40,164 nucleotides of DNA from Methanobrevibacter sp. (GCF_017539065.1 NZ_JAFYHP010000004.1:1-40164), one strand, 5' to 3'. Numbered from the stretch's first letter, positions 25,723-33,807 are shown. The notes: a model not told the origin generated them from the letters alone. Made by a program: numbers and translations.

Positions 25723-26784
25723 ATGAAAATTTTAAATGAAGATGAAAAAGAGGGGACTGTTGAAGTTTTCCCGGAAACGCTGGATGATTTATGGCATCTT
25801 TCACATATCATAGAAGTTGGAGATAACGCCTCCTCAAAAACAACCCGAAGAATTCAGGATAATACTGGAGACAAGCTCAGAAGTGACAGGGGAGTTAAAA
25901 AAACATTTTATTTAGGTTTGGATATTGAAAATGTCTCTTTCCACTTGTTCACGGGAAAGTTAAGGTTGACCGGAGTAATTACAAGGGGCCCTGAGGATCT
26001 GATTCCTTTAGGTTCTCACCACACTTTGGAAGTCAAGCTCAACACTCCAATAACCATCAAAAAAGAAAGATGGCCAAAATGGGCAATCAAAAGACTAAAC
26101 CAAGCTATAGATGCGTCTAAAAAATTATCTGCAATCATTGTAGTTTTAGAAGACGATACAGCAACATTAGGCTTGATGAGGCAGTTTGGGATAGAATATT
26201 ACGGCCCAATCAAAGGCCACGTTTCAGGAAAAAGAATCATTGACAAAAACAGGCAGAAAAACATTGTGCAATTCTATGAAAAGGTCATCGAATCAATAAC
26301 CAAGTTCGATTCAATCCAAAACATAATCATTGCAGGGCCGGGATTTGTCAAAAACGATTTTTATGATTACTTGAAGGACAAGCATCAGGATCTGGCAAAA
26401 ATTTCAATAATTGAAGCCACAGGATCCGGCGGAAGAAACGGAATTGCGGAAGTCCTCAAAAAAGGAACAGTTGAGAAACTAACCTCTGAAAACCGCGTAG
26501 CTATAGAAATGGGAGCAATAAATAATCTGCTCACGGAAATTGCTAAAAATTCATCTAAAGTCGCATATGGAGTTAAAGAAACTAAAAATGCAATTAATTT
26601 AGGCGCCGTTGCCCAATTGCTGATTCTTGATACAAAGGTGGCCAGTGAAAATATGGGCGAGGATATGGACATGGTTGAGAACATGAAAGGTGAAGTGATG
26701 GTAATCAGCAGCGAGCATGAAGGCGGAAAACAATTAGAAAGCCTTGGGGGTATGGCGGCAATTTTAAGGTATGACATCTCTTAA
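25723..26784 (+). CDS. pelA: Ribosome rescue factor Pelota (Dom34 homolog)
   Basis: The 353-residue protein has the three eRF1-like domains: the N-terminal Sm-like domain (about 1-125, with the WHLSHII and TRRIQ segments), a central domain, and the C-terminal domain with GAINNLLTEIAK and VMVISSEHEGGKQLESLGGMAAILRY. The SSEHEGGKQL block is a clear family signature. In archaea it binds stalled ribosomes together with aEF1alpha and ABCE1. It lacks the GGQ motif of release factors, as expected. The following MraY-like gene has its own TATA box (26787-26797), so joint transcription is not required. Confidence 0.96.
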   Translation: MKILNEDEKEGTVEVFPETLDDLWHLSHIIEVGDNASSKTTRRIQDNTGDKLRSDRGVKKTFYLGLDIENVSFHLFTGKLRLTGVITRGPEDLIPLGSHHTLEVKLNTPITIKKERWPKWAIKRLNQAIDASKKLSAIIVVLEDDTATLGLMRQFGIEYYGPIKGHVSGKRIIDKNRQKNIVQFYEKVIESITKFDSIQNIIIAGPGFVKNDFYDYLKDKHQDLAKISIIEATGSGGRNGIAEVLKKGTVEKLTSENRVAIEMGAINNLLTEIAKNSSKVAYGVKETKNAINLGAVAQLLILDTKVASENMGEDMDMVENMKGEVMVISSEHEGGKQLESLGGMAAILRYDIS

Positions 26785-26786
26785 AA

Positions 26787-26797
26787 TTTATATATAA
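26787..26797 (+). promoter_or_regulatory. TATA box of the MraY-like gene
   Basis: TTTATATATAA begins 3 bases after the pelota stop codon. The predicted start is near 26817, leaving a leader of about 22 nt with GTGATAAT just before ATG 26839. Confidence 0.5.
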
Positions 26798-26838
26798 GGA
26801 AAAATTAAAATTAATATGTAATTTAAGTTTGTGATAAT

Positions 26839-27801
26839 ATGATTTCTTCATCGATACTTTTTGCACTGGTATTTGTTTTTGTTTTATCTGCCGTAGGTAC
26901 GGCTGTTTTAGATATTATATTCAGATTTTTAGGAAAAAGAGGATATCTCGGAAATCTCTTCCCCAATGTTAGAGGTGGAATTCCACGTGCAATTGGTATA
27001 ATTCCATTTATAATTCTATCACTTTACATGTTGCCCGGATTGAATAATCTTATTTTAATAATTGGTATCTGTGCACTTATCGATGATGTCGCGGGACGTA
27101 AAAAATCTCCACTGGGCATTGAATGGGGTCAATTATCTAGAGGAATAGGAATCATACTTGTCATGATTGTCGGATTTTATGAAGGTTTAGGCTTATCTTC
27201 AATATTCATTGCCCTTATGGTTCAGCCACTGAACATTTCGGATATGCAACCGGGATCCGCTTGTATCGTAACAATTATAATGTCAGTCCTGACAATTATC
27301 GCAATGTTGATATTGGGTTCCCCAACATTTGAGGAACTGCCGGCCATTTACACTCCATTATTAATATTGGTGGTTTGTATTGCTTATTCCCCATTGGATT
27401 TCTCAGGAAAAATCATGCTGGGGGAAGTCGGAAACCATGTATTCGGCGTTGCATTAGGAATTGCTTATTATCTGATGGGAGGATTGCCTGCAGTTTTAAT
27501 CTTCGGTTTCATAACTGTCGCTTTAATCGCATTTGTTAGAAGAAATAATTTAAGAGTGTTCTTCAGACAGAAACTAAGAATACTTGACCCTACATTCGGC
27601 GATTATTTCATGGATGTTTTGACCGGAGGAGGATTGGGAGACCTCTTTAGGAAATGGATTTTGAGAGATAAGCAATATGAGGTTAAAAATTCATTGTTAA
27701 TCTCTTTAGGTTTTAGAAGATTATTATATAATCCATATGCATCACATCCTAAGAGTTATGTTCCACGCAAGGAAATTCCTAGATTGGAAAAAAGAGGCTA
27801 A
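26839..27801 (+). CDS. Divergent MraY/WecA-like phospho-sugar transferase
   Basis: This 320-residue membrane protein has about nine or ten helices. Three features recall the polyprenyl-phosphate N-acetylhexosamine-1-phosphate transferases: VRGGIPRAIG (46-54, like the K/R-GTPxxGG loop), the aspartate pair in LIDDVAGRKKSP (Asp82, Asp83, Lys88), and MLGEVGNHVFG (193-203, like MGDxGSLALG). The last has Glu for the catalytic Asp, and the NxxNxxDG motif is not visible (YSPLDFSG is nearby). It may attach the first sugar-peptide unit of pseudomurein to undecaprenyl phosphate (inference). The next gene, MurG-like, starts 4 bases after its stop. Confidence 0.72.
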   Translation: MISSSILFALVFVFVLSAVGTAVLDIIFRFLGKRGYLGNLFPNVRGGIPRAIGIIPFIILSLYMLPGLNNLILIIGICALIDDVAGRKKSPLGIEWGQLSRGIGIILVMIVGFYEGLGLSSIFIALMVQPLNISDMQPGSACIVTIIMSVLTIIAMLILGSPTFEELPAIYTPLLILVVCIAYSPLDFSGKIMLGEVGNHVFGVALGIAYYLMGGLPAVLIFGFITVALIAFVRRNNLRVFFRQKLRILDPTFGDYFMDVLTGGGLGDLFRKWILRDKQYEVKNSLLISLGFRRLLYNPYASHPKSYVPRKEIPRLEKRG

Positions 27802-27805
27802 ATTT

Positions 27806-28855
27806 ATGAAATGTTTATTGGTCGTCACTGGAAGGGGATTGGGCGGCGATGCAGCAATTGCTTTAAATGCAATAAAAGCCCTTGAAAAAAGAGGAATTGA
27901 ATGTGAAATCGCTCTTGACGAATCTGCTCCGGGAATATTATTTGAAAAGAACGGATATTCCTGGCATAAGATATCCATTCCCCAGGCCGGAGGCCATAAA
28001 GCTACAAAAGCGTCTGCTCTTAAAGGAGCTTTAAAGTTAATTCCTGCTGCGTTCAAGGCAAGAAGCGCCATTAAAAAATCAGGGTGCGATTTTGTTTTGG
28101 GAGTTTTAGGCGGAGGCGCCATAGTCGGATCACTTGGAGGCAAATTGGCCCGAAAAACTACATTTTCTTTAATATCAACACCTCTTGACTCTACAGTTTG
28201 TCCTAAATTAAACTACTGTTTTTTATTCCCCGAAATAGACAAGTATAGGTGGGAAACCTTGCCGAAAAATATGGAAAGGTCATTCTATCCGTTATCCGAT
28301 GACTGCGGCAGGGGCAATGCGAATGTTGCTTTAGAAAAACTCAGAGAGTTCCCTAATTTTGATGAAAATAAAAAGACAATCCTATTCTCTTCAGGATCAT
28401 CAATTTTTAATGGGATGATTGATGCAATTAATCTGGTAGCTAATGAAACAGACGAATATAATCTGGTTTTGGTAGGTTTGCCTTTGGATGAATCATATCT
28501 GGATTCATTGGATGATTCTAAAGTAATTTATGCAGGTTATATTAACTGGATGAATGATCTGTTCAAATTTGCGGATTTGACTGTCCTGACTGATGACGGC
28601 ATTTCAATTCAGGAGGCTTTAACTTCTGAAAAACCTATTATCGCTCTTACAAGAATAAAATGGGGAAGATACCAGAATATGGCCGGAGTATATACCGGAG
28701 CAATAATCGAATCCGAAGTCAGTGATGTCTGCAAAAGCATTGATGAAGCTTTCAGGAATTATGATTCCCTTCAAAAAAATGCCAGCGCTTATGGTAAGCA
28801 ATGCGCTCAGGCTGCCGATAATCTGGTCGATAGGATGTTAAAAAAATTGGAATAG
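27806..28855 (+). CDS. MurG-like GT-B glycosyltransferase
   Basis: The protein has 349 residues from ATG 27806, with GAGG 8 bases upstream; longer in-frame starts would overlap the previous gene. The GT28/MurG pattern is visible: an N-terminal GRGLGGDAAIALNAIKALEKRG start, VLGVLGGGAIVGSLGG, FSSGSSIFNGMIDAI at the start of the C-terminal domain, and DLTVLTDDGISIQEALTSEKPIIAL followed by YQNM, where donor binding is expected. Coupled to the MraY-like gene, it is a candidate for pseudomurein glycan or related envelope synthesis. In the proposed pseudomurein pathway the disaccharide forms on UDP, so a classic MurG step is not certain. Confidence 0.7.
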   Translation: MKCLLVVTGRGLGGDAAIALNAIKALEKRGIECEIALDESAPGILFEKNGYSWHKISIPQAGGHKATKASALKGALKLIPAAFKARSAIKKSGCDFVLGVLGGGAIVGSLGGKLARKTTFSLISTPLDSTVCPKLNYCFLFPEIDKYRWETLPKNMERSFYPLSDDCGRGNANVALEKLREFPNFDENKKTILFSSGSSIFNGMIDAINLVANETDEYNLVLVGLPLDESYLDSLDDSKVIYAGYINWMNDLFKFADLTVLTDDGISIQEALTSEKPIIALTRIKWGRYQNMAGVYTGAIIESEVSDVCKSIDEAFRNYDSLQKNASAYGKQCAQAADNLVDRMLKKLE

Positions 28856-28860
28856 TGGTA

Positions 28861-30162
28861 TTATAACCACATATTTTTTATTATTTTGTAATTAGTGTCT
28901 GTAGACGGGTGAATTTCTAAAAATTCGCCGTAATCATCTAAATCATAATCCATTCTCATTAAATAAGATAGGTATGCTATATCACTAACTGAGGATGGAG
29001 AGACATGATTGATTCTGTTTATCCTGTTTTTAGTTTTGTCAAATTCTACTTCAGTATAGCCGGTATCTCCGCTAAGTATGTTCCAAAAGGCGCCAGGCCC
29101 TCCGATTCCAGGAAATGCAATTGTTGCCTTATCTTCATCACGGCATTCTGATTTTTCATTTTCAACAAAACTGACTTCCATGTTCAGACTTAATGTTTGG
29201 GGAATGCATTCGTAGCTTACTTTGTTGGAATAGTTTGCCATATTCCTTGCGGCTGTGATACCTTCCATCCTGGCCACCGGTGTTAACTGGTATCCTCCGG
29301 TCACATCTCCTGCGGCATAGATATTGTCAGCACTGGTTTTCATCATTTCATTGACTTTAATGGTGTTGTCAGGGTTTAACTCAACTATTCCTTTGGCAAT
29401 TTCACTGTTTGGTGTTCTGCCGGTTGCAAAAAACGGAATTCCTTCTAATTCAGCATCGCCGTCAGTTAAAACTTTATCTTTAAATGCTTCTTTAACATTG
29501 GTGTTTTCAAATATATTGACGTCAGGAATAATATGTTTCAGGACATATTTTTTTGTGGTTTCACTGATCTCTTTTAATATTTGGCTTCTTGCAATAATAT
29601 TGACTTCACTGCCAAGTGTTGAGTAGATATTGGCTATTTCACAAGCAATGACTCCTCCGCCAATTATGTTTAACTTTTCAGGAATGTCGTCAATCTTCAA
29701 TATGTCTTTATTGGTCAATCCATATTCCTTGCCGGGAATATCCGGAATAAACGGCCTAGCCCCTGTTGCAATTAATAAATTATCATATTCAAGGCTTTCA
29801 TTGTTTACCTTGACGATATCACCTTCAATACTGGCCTGACCATAGATGATGTTGTTGCCGACACTTTCATTTTCCATCTGGTTAAGTTCTCTAAGCTTAA
29901 TTTGTGTTTCAGTAATCTTTTCCACAATTTTTTCATAAGAAATTTCAAGCTGGCTTTTAATAAAACCGTAATTATTGAAGCGTTTATTTGAATCAATAAA
30001 TTTGGTTATGTCTGTTAGTGCACAAACAACCATACATCCTTCGTTGAGACAGGTTCCTGCAATATGATTTTTTTCAATTAAAGTAACTTCTTCACCTAGT
30101 TTTCCAAGTTCAAGAGAAGCTAATCTTCCTGCAGGCCCGGATCCAATAACAATATTTTCCAT
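28861..30162 (-). CDS. Dihydrolipoamide-dehydrogenase-like flavoprotein
   Basis: The 433-residue class I pyridine nucleotide-disulfide oxidoreductase has the FAD-binding IGSGPAGRLASLELG, the redox disulfide GTCLNEGC (Cys38, Cys43), the NAD(P)-binding IIGGGVIACEIA, and a second FAD segment IYAAGDVTG. At the C-terminus the catalytic pattern HPxxxE reads HPSTDT: His418 is kept but the Glu five places on is Thr. No 2-oxo-acid dehydrogenase or lipoyl-protein gene is nearby, and methanogens of this order lack such complexes, so the substrate may be another disulfide. It ends 5 bases from the convergent MurG-like gene and is divergent from hypC. Confidence 0.82.
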   Translation of the reverse strand: MENIVIGSGPAGRLASLELGKLGEEVTLIEKNHIAGTCLNEGCMVVCALTDITKFIDSNKRFNNYGFIKSQLEISYEKIVEKITETQIKLRELNQMENESVGNNIIYGQASIEGDIVKVNNESLEYDNLLIATGARPFIPDIPGKEYGLTNKDILKIDDIPEKLNIIGGGVIACEIANIYSTLGSEVNIIARSQILKEISETTKKYVLKHIIPDVNIFENTNVKEAFKDKVLTDGDAELEGIPFFATGRTPNSEIAKGIVELNPDNTIKVNEMMKTSADNIYAAGDVTGGYQLTPVARMEGITAARNMANYSNKVSYECIPQTLSLNMEVSFVENEKSECRDEDKATIAFPGIGGPGAFWNILSGDTGYTEVEFDKTKNRINRINHVSPSSVSDIAYLSYLMRMDYDLDDYGEFLEIHPSTDTNYKIIKNMWL

Positions 30163-30189
30163 TTTAACACCCTTTTAGATAGTTTTATA

Positions 30190-30213
30190 TAATACTAACT
30201 TTTAATAGTATTA
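30190..30213. promoter_or_regulatory. Dyad between flavoprotein and hypC
   Basis: TAATACTA and TAGTATTA are perfect 8-bp arms spaced by 8 bases in the short divergent promoter region. They adjoin TTTATATAA (30184-30192). The outer TAATAC...GTATTA hexamers also occur in the dyad at 8934-8956. Confidence 0.4.
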
Positions 30214-30240
30214 ATATATTAAATTTTGGAGAGAGAATTT

Positions 30241-30516
30241 ATGTGTATTGCGGCACCCGCTCAAGTTGTTGAAATTAATAGAGAAGATAATTGGTTATAT
30301 GCTGACTTTGGTGGAGCAAGACAACAAGCAAAATTAGACCTCCTGCCTGATGTGGAGGTTGGAGATTATGTTTTAATCCATGCAGGTTATGCAATTGAGA
30401 AATTATCAGAAGAAGCTGCTAAAGAATCTTTAGAAGCTTGGGAAGAACTTTTAGAGGTTCTTGAAGAAGAAGATAGAGAAATGGAAAAAGCAAGAATGGA
30501 ACATCTAAATCAATAG
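30241..30516 (+). CDS. hypC: Hydrogenase maturation chaperone HypC
   Basis: The 91-residue protein begins [12 protein letters not shown]; Cys2 is the functional residue that binds the Fe(CN)2CO unit with HypD before delivery to [NiFe]-hydrogenase large subunits. The OB-like core ends near residue 60 and a long acidic helix ([21 protein letters not shown]) follows. The start at ATG 30241 is fixed by the need for Cys2 and by GGAGAG 8 bases upstream. Other hyp genes are not in the window. The 3' end overlaps the convergent ACT-domain gene by 7 bases. Confidence 0.95.
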   Translation: MCIAAPAQVVEINREDNWLYADFGGARQQAKLDLLPDVEVGDYVLIHAGYAIEKLSEEAAKESLEAWEELLEVLEEEDREMEKARMEHLNQ

Positions 30517-31013
30517 ATGGACACTCTTGTAACTCCTTTTATTTCTAAAAACTCTTTTATCAAATCACCGCTGACAGGTTCTTCGGTGATTATTGTTAGT
30601 ATAGGATTTTGCTGGAGCTCAGTATCTTCAGCATATGCCTGTCTGATGCTTATTCCTTTTTCTGATATTAAATTACTTGTTCTAGCTAATATGCCTTCAT
30701 TTTCAGATCCTACTTCTATTTCAATTACTCCCAGTTTAAGGTTTTTTGCAATATTTTTTAGAAGGGTTCCTGCAGGCATGATGTTGCTGAATATGCTATA
30801 TAGTTCTTCATCATCTTGAATTACGCTGATTGTTGATTTTATTGCACGTCTGTCAACTTCTGCAGCACTTGCAAGTGCCTTATCACTTATTTTTAAATTT
30901 CCACAGTAAATTTTCCCATCCTCGCCTAGGGATAGGCCAAGTTCAATCATTTTTTCCGCGACTCTTAATCTTGCAGGGTATTTTTTGAATTTTTCATTTA
31001 ATTTTTCCCACAT
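30510..31013 (-). CDS. ACT-domain regulatory protein
   Basis: From ATG 31013 the protein has 167 residues. Residues 1-80 look like a small helical (possibly helix-turn-helix) domain with [21 protein letters not shown]; residues 95-167 are an ACT domain ([31 protein letters not shown]...). It belongs to an archaeal group predicted to sense amino acids; the target is unknown. Two ATGs 9 and 12 bases farther upstream are in frame, but AGGA touches them directly, so the third ATG has better spacing. The stop lies inside the last codons of hypC on the other strand. Confidence 0.75.
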   Translation of the reverse strand: MWEKLNEKFKKYPARLRVAEKMIELGLSLGEDGKIYCGNLKISDKALASAAEVDRRAIKSTISVIQDDEELYSIFSNIMPAGTLLKNIAKNLKLGVIEIEVGSENEGILARTSNLISEKGISIRQAYAEDTELQQNPILTIITEEPVSGDLIKEFLEIKGVTRVSIY

Positions 31014-31140
31014 TTTTATCATCATTCCTACTTTTTGTACATTTAAGATATGTTTTGTTGAATATCATATATATTTATTTCTAAAAAAAGTCGATAAAAT
31101 TGTTAAATAGAGTGCAGAATTCTTAAAAAATAGTAAGTAG

Positions 31141-31215
31141 TAGGCTAGATGGGATTCGAACCCATGACCTCCCGGTTATCAGCCGAGCGCGCTAACCAAG
31201 CTGTGCCACTAGCCT
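31141..31215 (-). tRNA. tRNA-Ile (GAT)
   Basis: On the minus strand the 75-nt gene folds as a cloverleaf: acceptor AGGCTAG/CTAGCCT, anticodon stem CTCGG/CCGGG with loop CTGATAA, T arm ATGGG-TTCGAAT-CCCAT and discriminator A. The anticodon GAT gives isoleucine. CCA is not encoded. The D stem GCAC/GCGC has an A12-C23 mismatch where G12-C23 is usual. A T run near 31128-31133 on the far side probably ends transcription. TATA box ATTTATATATG (minus strand, 31253-31263) predicts an 18-nt leader. Confidence 0.97.
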
Positions 31216-31227
31216 ATGAAATTTGTG

Positions 31228-31243
31228 TGACAGTTAACTGTCA
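31228..31243. promoter_or_regulatory. Perfect 16-bp palindrome at the tRNA-Ile start region
   Basis: TGACAGTTAACTGTCA lies between the TATA box (31253-31263) and the mature 5' end (31215). The predicted start point is near 31233, inside the palindrome. GTG on one side and CAC (after one base) on the other lengthen it. Confidence 0.55.
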
Positions 31244-31317
31244 ACACTAATACATATATAAATTACTATATATAACTGTTTCGGTTATTCGAGTAATTAG
31301 TTAAAATTTAATAAAAT

Positions 31318-31602
31318 TTATCTATTAATCATTTCGTTAATGGACTCTGCCATAGCATGTCCTTCAACAGTAATAATAGCTTTTTCAATACCTTCAACGC
31401 TTTCAGCTCTGATTTTAGCATCAGCAGCAATACGGGTTATACTCATACAACCAGGGTTGGTTGGTTTAAGGATAATTTCAGCTTGATCACCGTCAACGGT
31501 AATGTCTTGTACAATGCCCATTTCTACAATACTGATTCCCATGTGAGGGTCATTAATTGGAGTAATAGCATCTTTAATATCATTTACTAAATCTTCTGAC
31601 AT
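31318..31602 (-). CDS. MIP18/DUF59 family iron-sulfur assembly factor
   Basis: The 94-residue protein shows the family pattern DPHMGISIVEMGIVQDI followed by EIILKPTNPGCM with the conserved Cys52. SufT, PaaD and MIP18 relatives help place Fe-S clusters; methanogens use one such protein together with Mrp/ApbC-type ATPases (family knowledge). It is a single gene with its own promoter (ATATATAAAT on the minus strand near 31655) and GGAGATT before the start. It lies between the tRNA gene and the ArcS-like gene. Confidence 0.9.
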   Translation of the reverse strand: MSEDLVNDIKDAITPINDPHMGISIVEMGIVQDITVDGDQAEIILKPTNPGCMSITRIAADAKIRAESVEGIEKAIITVEGHAMAESINEMINR

Positions 31603-31664
31603 ATCTAATCTCCTAATAAATTTATGTAGTTATAAGTATTACTAATGGTTATTTATATATCTTG

Positions 31665-32576
31665 TTATTTTTTTAGGCGATGTTTAAGTTTGACGCCGAT
31701 ACCATTGGTGCATTCTTCCATCTCACGACCGGTCATTACAGCCCTTCCCACTCCGACAACGGTGTCATCATGAACGACAACCACTTCGTCGTTCGGAACG
31801 ATTTTATGGTCGGCCTTTTCAATTCCAGGTGCAAAGACGGTATTTGTCTGCAGTTCAAAATCAATGTTTACGATATGGATTCCCAAATCCTTGAGGATTT
31901 CTCCGCCTGCCAAATTCAGTCTGAACAATCCGTAATCCTTGTTCAGCAATGCCAACTGTGTGCCGTTTGACAGGATTCTTTTGTGATACATTCCTTTGGT
32001 TTTAACATTGTCTGGTATGAATTTGTCACCGTTTTCACCAAACTGGTATCTGGCTATTGACCTGAGTCCGTGCAGGGTCTTTTCGTGTCTGCTTATCCTC
32101 TGGTGATTCTTGAGTTCCATCCTCAAATTGTAGAGTGAGTCGGGCGAGGTCGGACGCTCATTGACGCAGACGTTGGTAAACTCATCGACGTAGGCTTCCA
32201 ATGATTCCAGATAGCCTCCGGCAAGGTTGGCTACAATGTTTTTGCCTTCGCAATATTTTGCTATCAATTTCCCGGTCTCCTCAATTTCGTCGGCGGACCA
32301 TGATCCGGTAGTGCTCACGTCATAGGATTGAATCGGGAATGTATTTTCAAGTTCCCTCGGACATATTCCAAATGGGGAGGTAACAATAAGTTCCTGAAAT
32401 GACCTTGTTAATTTCCTAAACTTCTGATGGGATTTGGAATCGGAATATGGTTTTTTCATACTGCAGGGCAATAGAACGACAGTATCGCCCAACGGTTCCA
32501 TCATTTCCATTCTCTGTCTCCATCTGACCGCTTCGGGACGGTACAGGGATTCTTCACTTGAACAAATTACTTTCAT
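31665..32576 (-). CDS. Short ArcS-like archaeosine synthase protein (DUF5591-PUA)
   Basis: The 303-residue protein contains the ArcS signature PCSMKKPYSDSKSH (37-50) and a C-terminal PUA domain (about 230-303, with HKIVPNDEVVVVHDDTVVGVGRAVMTG). ArcS converts preQ0 at position 15 of tRNA towards archaeosine. Full ArcS proteins carry an extra N-terminal TGT-like domain that is absent here, so this looks like a split or short form. The start is ATG 32576, read from GAGGAATAAT, which lies in the end of the preceding HD gene; one base separates the two genes. It is the last gene of the TFE-HD-ArcS operon. Confidence 0.8.
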   Translation of the reverse strand: MKVICSSEESLYRPEAVRWRQRMEMMEPLGDTVVLLPCSMKKPYSDSKSHQKFRKLTRSFQELIVTSPFGICPRELENTFPIQSYDVSTTGSWSADEIEETGKLIAKYCEGKNIVANLAGGYLESLEAYVDEFTNVCVNERPTSPDSLYNLRMELKNHQRISRHEKTLHGLRSIARYQFGENGDKFIPDNVKTKGMYHKRILSNGTQLALLNKDYGLFRLNLAGGEILKDLGIHIVNIDFELQTNTVFAPGIEKADHKIVPNDEVVVVHDDTVVGVGRAVMTGREMEECTNGIGVKLKHRLKK

Positions 32577-32577
32577 A

Positions 32578-33069
32578 TTATTCCTCAAAGGCTTTTATCA
32601 ACTCATTATCCAGTTCAATTAGTCTTTCAATGTTATCTTCGCTGTCTTCGATAGTTCTTTTCCATTTGCTGATTACAAAATCGACATCGACCTCTTTTGT
32701 TCCACTTATCAGATTATCGGCATGAGCGACAATTTTTTCTTCGAGTGTAATGGGAAGATAGGATTTTTCAGGAAGTCCGAGCTTAACGGCTTCTTCGGGA
32801 GTTATCCCCGCGCCGATGTGCCTTTCAATGATATTCAGCACTTCAGTCGGATAGCCGTATTCCCGCGCTATTTCAACTCCTTCAATTGCGTGTGAAATTC
32901 CATGGGTTCTGGATCTTCCGATATCATGCAATAGGGCGCCCTGTCTGATAAGGTCTTTATCGGCATTGTCAAAATTAGCAGCTATTTTCATAGCTTTTTT
33001 GCAAACGGCTATGCAGTGTTGGATAACGTTTTCAGGAGTGTTTTCCTTTTCAAGCAATTTAAGTTCCAT
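32578..33069 (-). CDS. HD-domain hydrolase (TIGR00295-type)
   Basis: The 163-residue protein has the metal-binding histidines of an HDIG domain: His18, the HD pair His48-Asp49 (LLHDIGRSRTH) and later IIERHIGAG and HADNLISG. This archaeal family has no known substrate; phosphohydrolase activity on nucleotides or cyclic nucleotides is likely. It starts 5 bases after the TFE stop codon and ends one base before the ArcS-like start, so it is in the middle of an operon. Confidence 0.87.
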   Translation of the reverse strand: MELKLLEKENTPENVIQHCIAVCKKAMKIAANFDNADKDLIRQGALLHDIGRSRTHGISHAIEGVEIAREYGYPTEVLNIIERHIGAGITPEEAVKLGLPEKSYLPITLEEKIVAHADNLISGTKEVDVDFVISKWKRTIEDSEDNIERLIELDNELIKAFEE

Positions 33070-33074
33070 TTTAT

Positions 33075-33740
33075 CTATTTTTGTAGGCTTTCATTAAATG
33101 AATCTAAATCACTTTTGGTCAATTTGATGCTTTGCTTGATTCCTTCAATCATGTCGGAATTGTCTTGGAATACCAGTTCCTCACCGCATACGCACAGGAA
33201 TTCTTCGTCTGAAGCTGTGTCGAAATTGTATCTTACATGGCCTTGCGGGCAAACGAAAAACATGTTGTTTTCTTCGTTTTCCAATGTGGCATTGAGCTCA
33301 TTCAGCTCTTTTTCACATTCCTCATTTATTTGCCTGACCAATTCTTCCTCATCAAATTTCCAAGAATAAGTGTACCATTGTGTTTCAGGATCTTTGCTTC
33401 TCTTATAATTAGCAATTTTCAAGTCATAGAGCTTGTATAATATTTTTCTAACAATATTTAACTTGATTTCAGTTTTTGCCGCAATCTCTTCATCGGTTTC
33501 AATACCGTCCATTAATGCGTTAATGATTGGTATGATGGTTTTTTCAACTGTTTCTTGAATATCATTAGCAATATGCTGTATATCTTCTTGTGGTAGGTTC
33601 AATGCTCTTATAAGATTATCAATTCCTTCAGGGGTTTCTTCATCTGGGTAATATTCTTTAAATCTCTTTTTAAGAGTTTCTTCATGTTCTTTTTCAACGA
33701 TTTTTGATAATGATTTTTTTACTAATGGATTATTTATCAT
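33075..33740 (-). CDS. tfe: Transcription factor E, alpha subunit
   Basis: The 221-residue protein contains the TFE winged helix (about 66-130: ETDEEIAAKTEIKLNIVRKILYKLYDLKIANYKR...TQWYTYSWKF), a coiled linker and a C-terminal zinc ribbon region. TFE helps open the promoter with RNA polymerase, TBP and TFB. Two features are odd. About 60 residues (rich in Glu/Lys) precede the winged helix, longer than usual, and the ribbon has CPQGH...CVC (Cys164, His168, Cys183, Cys185) in place of CxxC...CxxC. An AGGGG site precedes ATG 33740. It heads an operon with the HD and ArcS-like genes. Confidence 0.9.
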   Translation of the reverse strand: MINNPLVKKSLSKIVEKEHEETLKKRFKEYYPDEETPEGIDNLIRALNLPQEDIQHIANDIQETVEKTIIPIINALMDGIETDEEIAAKTEIKLNIVRKILYKLYDLKIANYKRSKDPETQWYTYSWKFDEEELVRQINEECEKELNELNATLENEENNMFFVCPQGHVRYNFDTASDEEFLCVCGEELVFQDNSDMIEGIKQSIKLTKSDLDSFNESLQK

Positions 33741-33807
33741 TTGATTTCCCCTAACACTCTATATTAATTTTATAATTATGTTTTTTTTCTTATAAAAATT
33801 TATCTAA

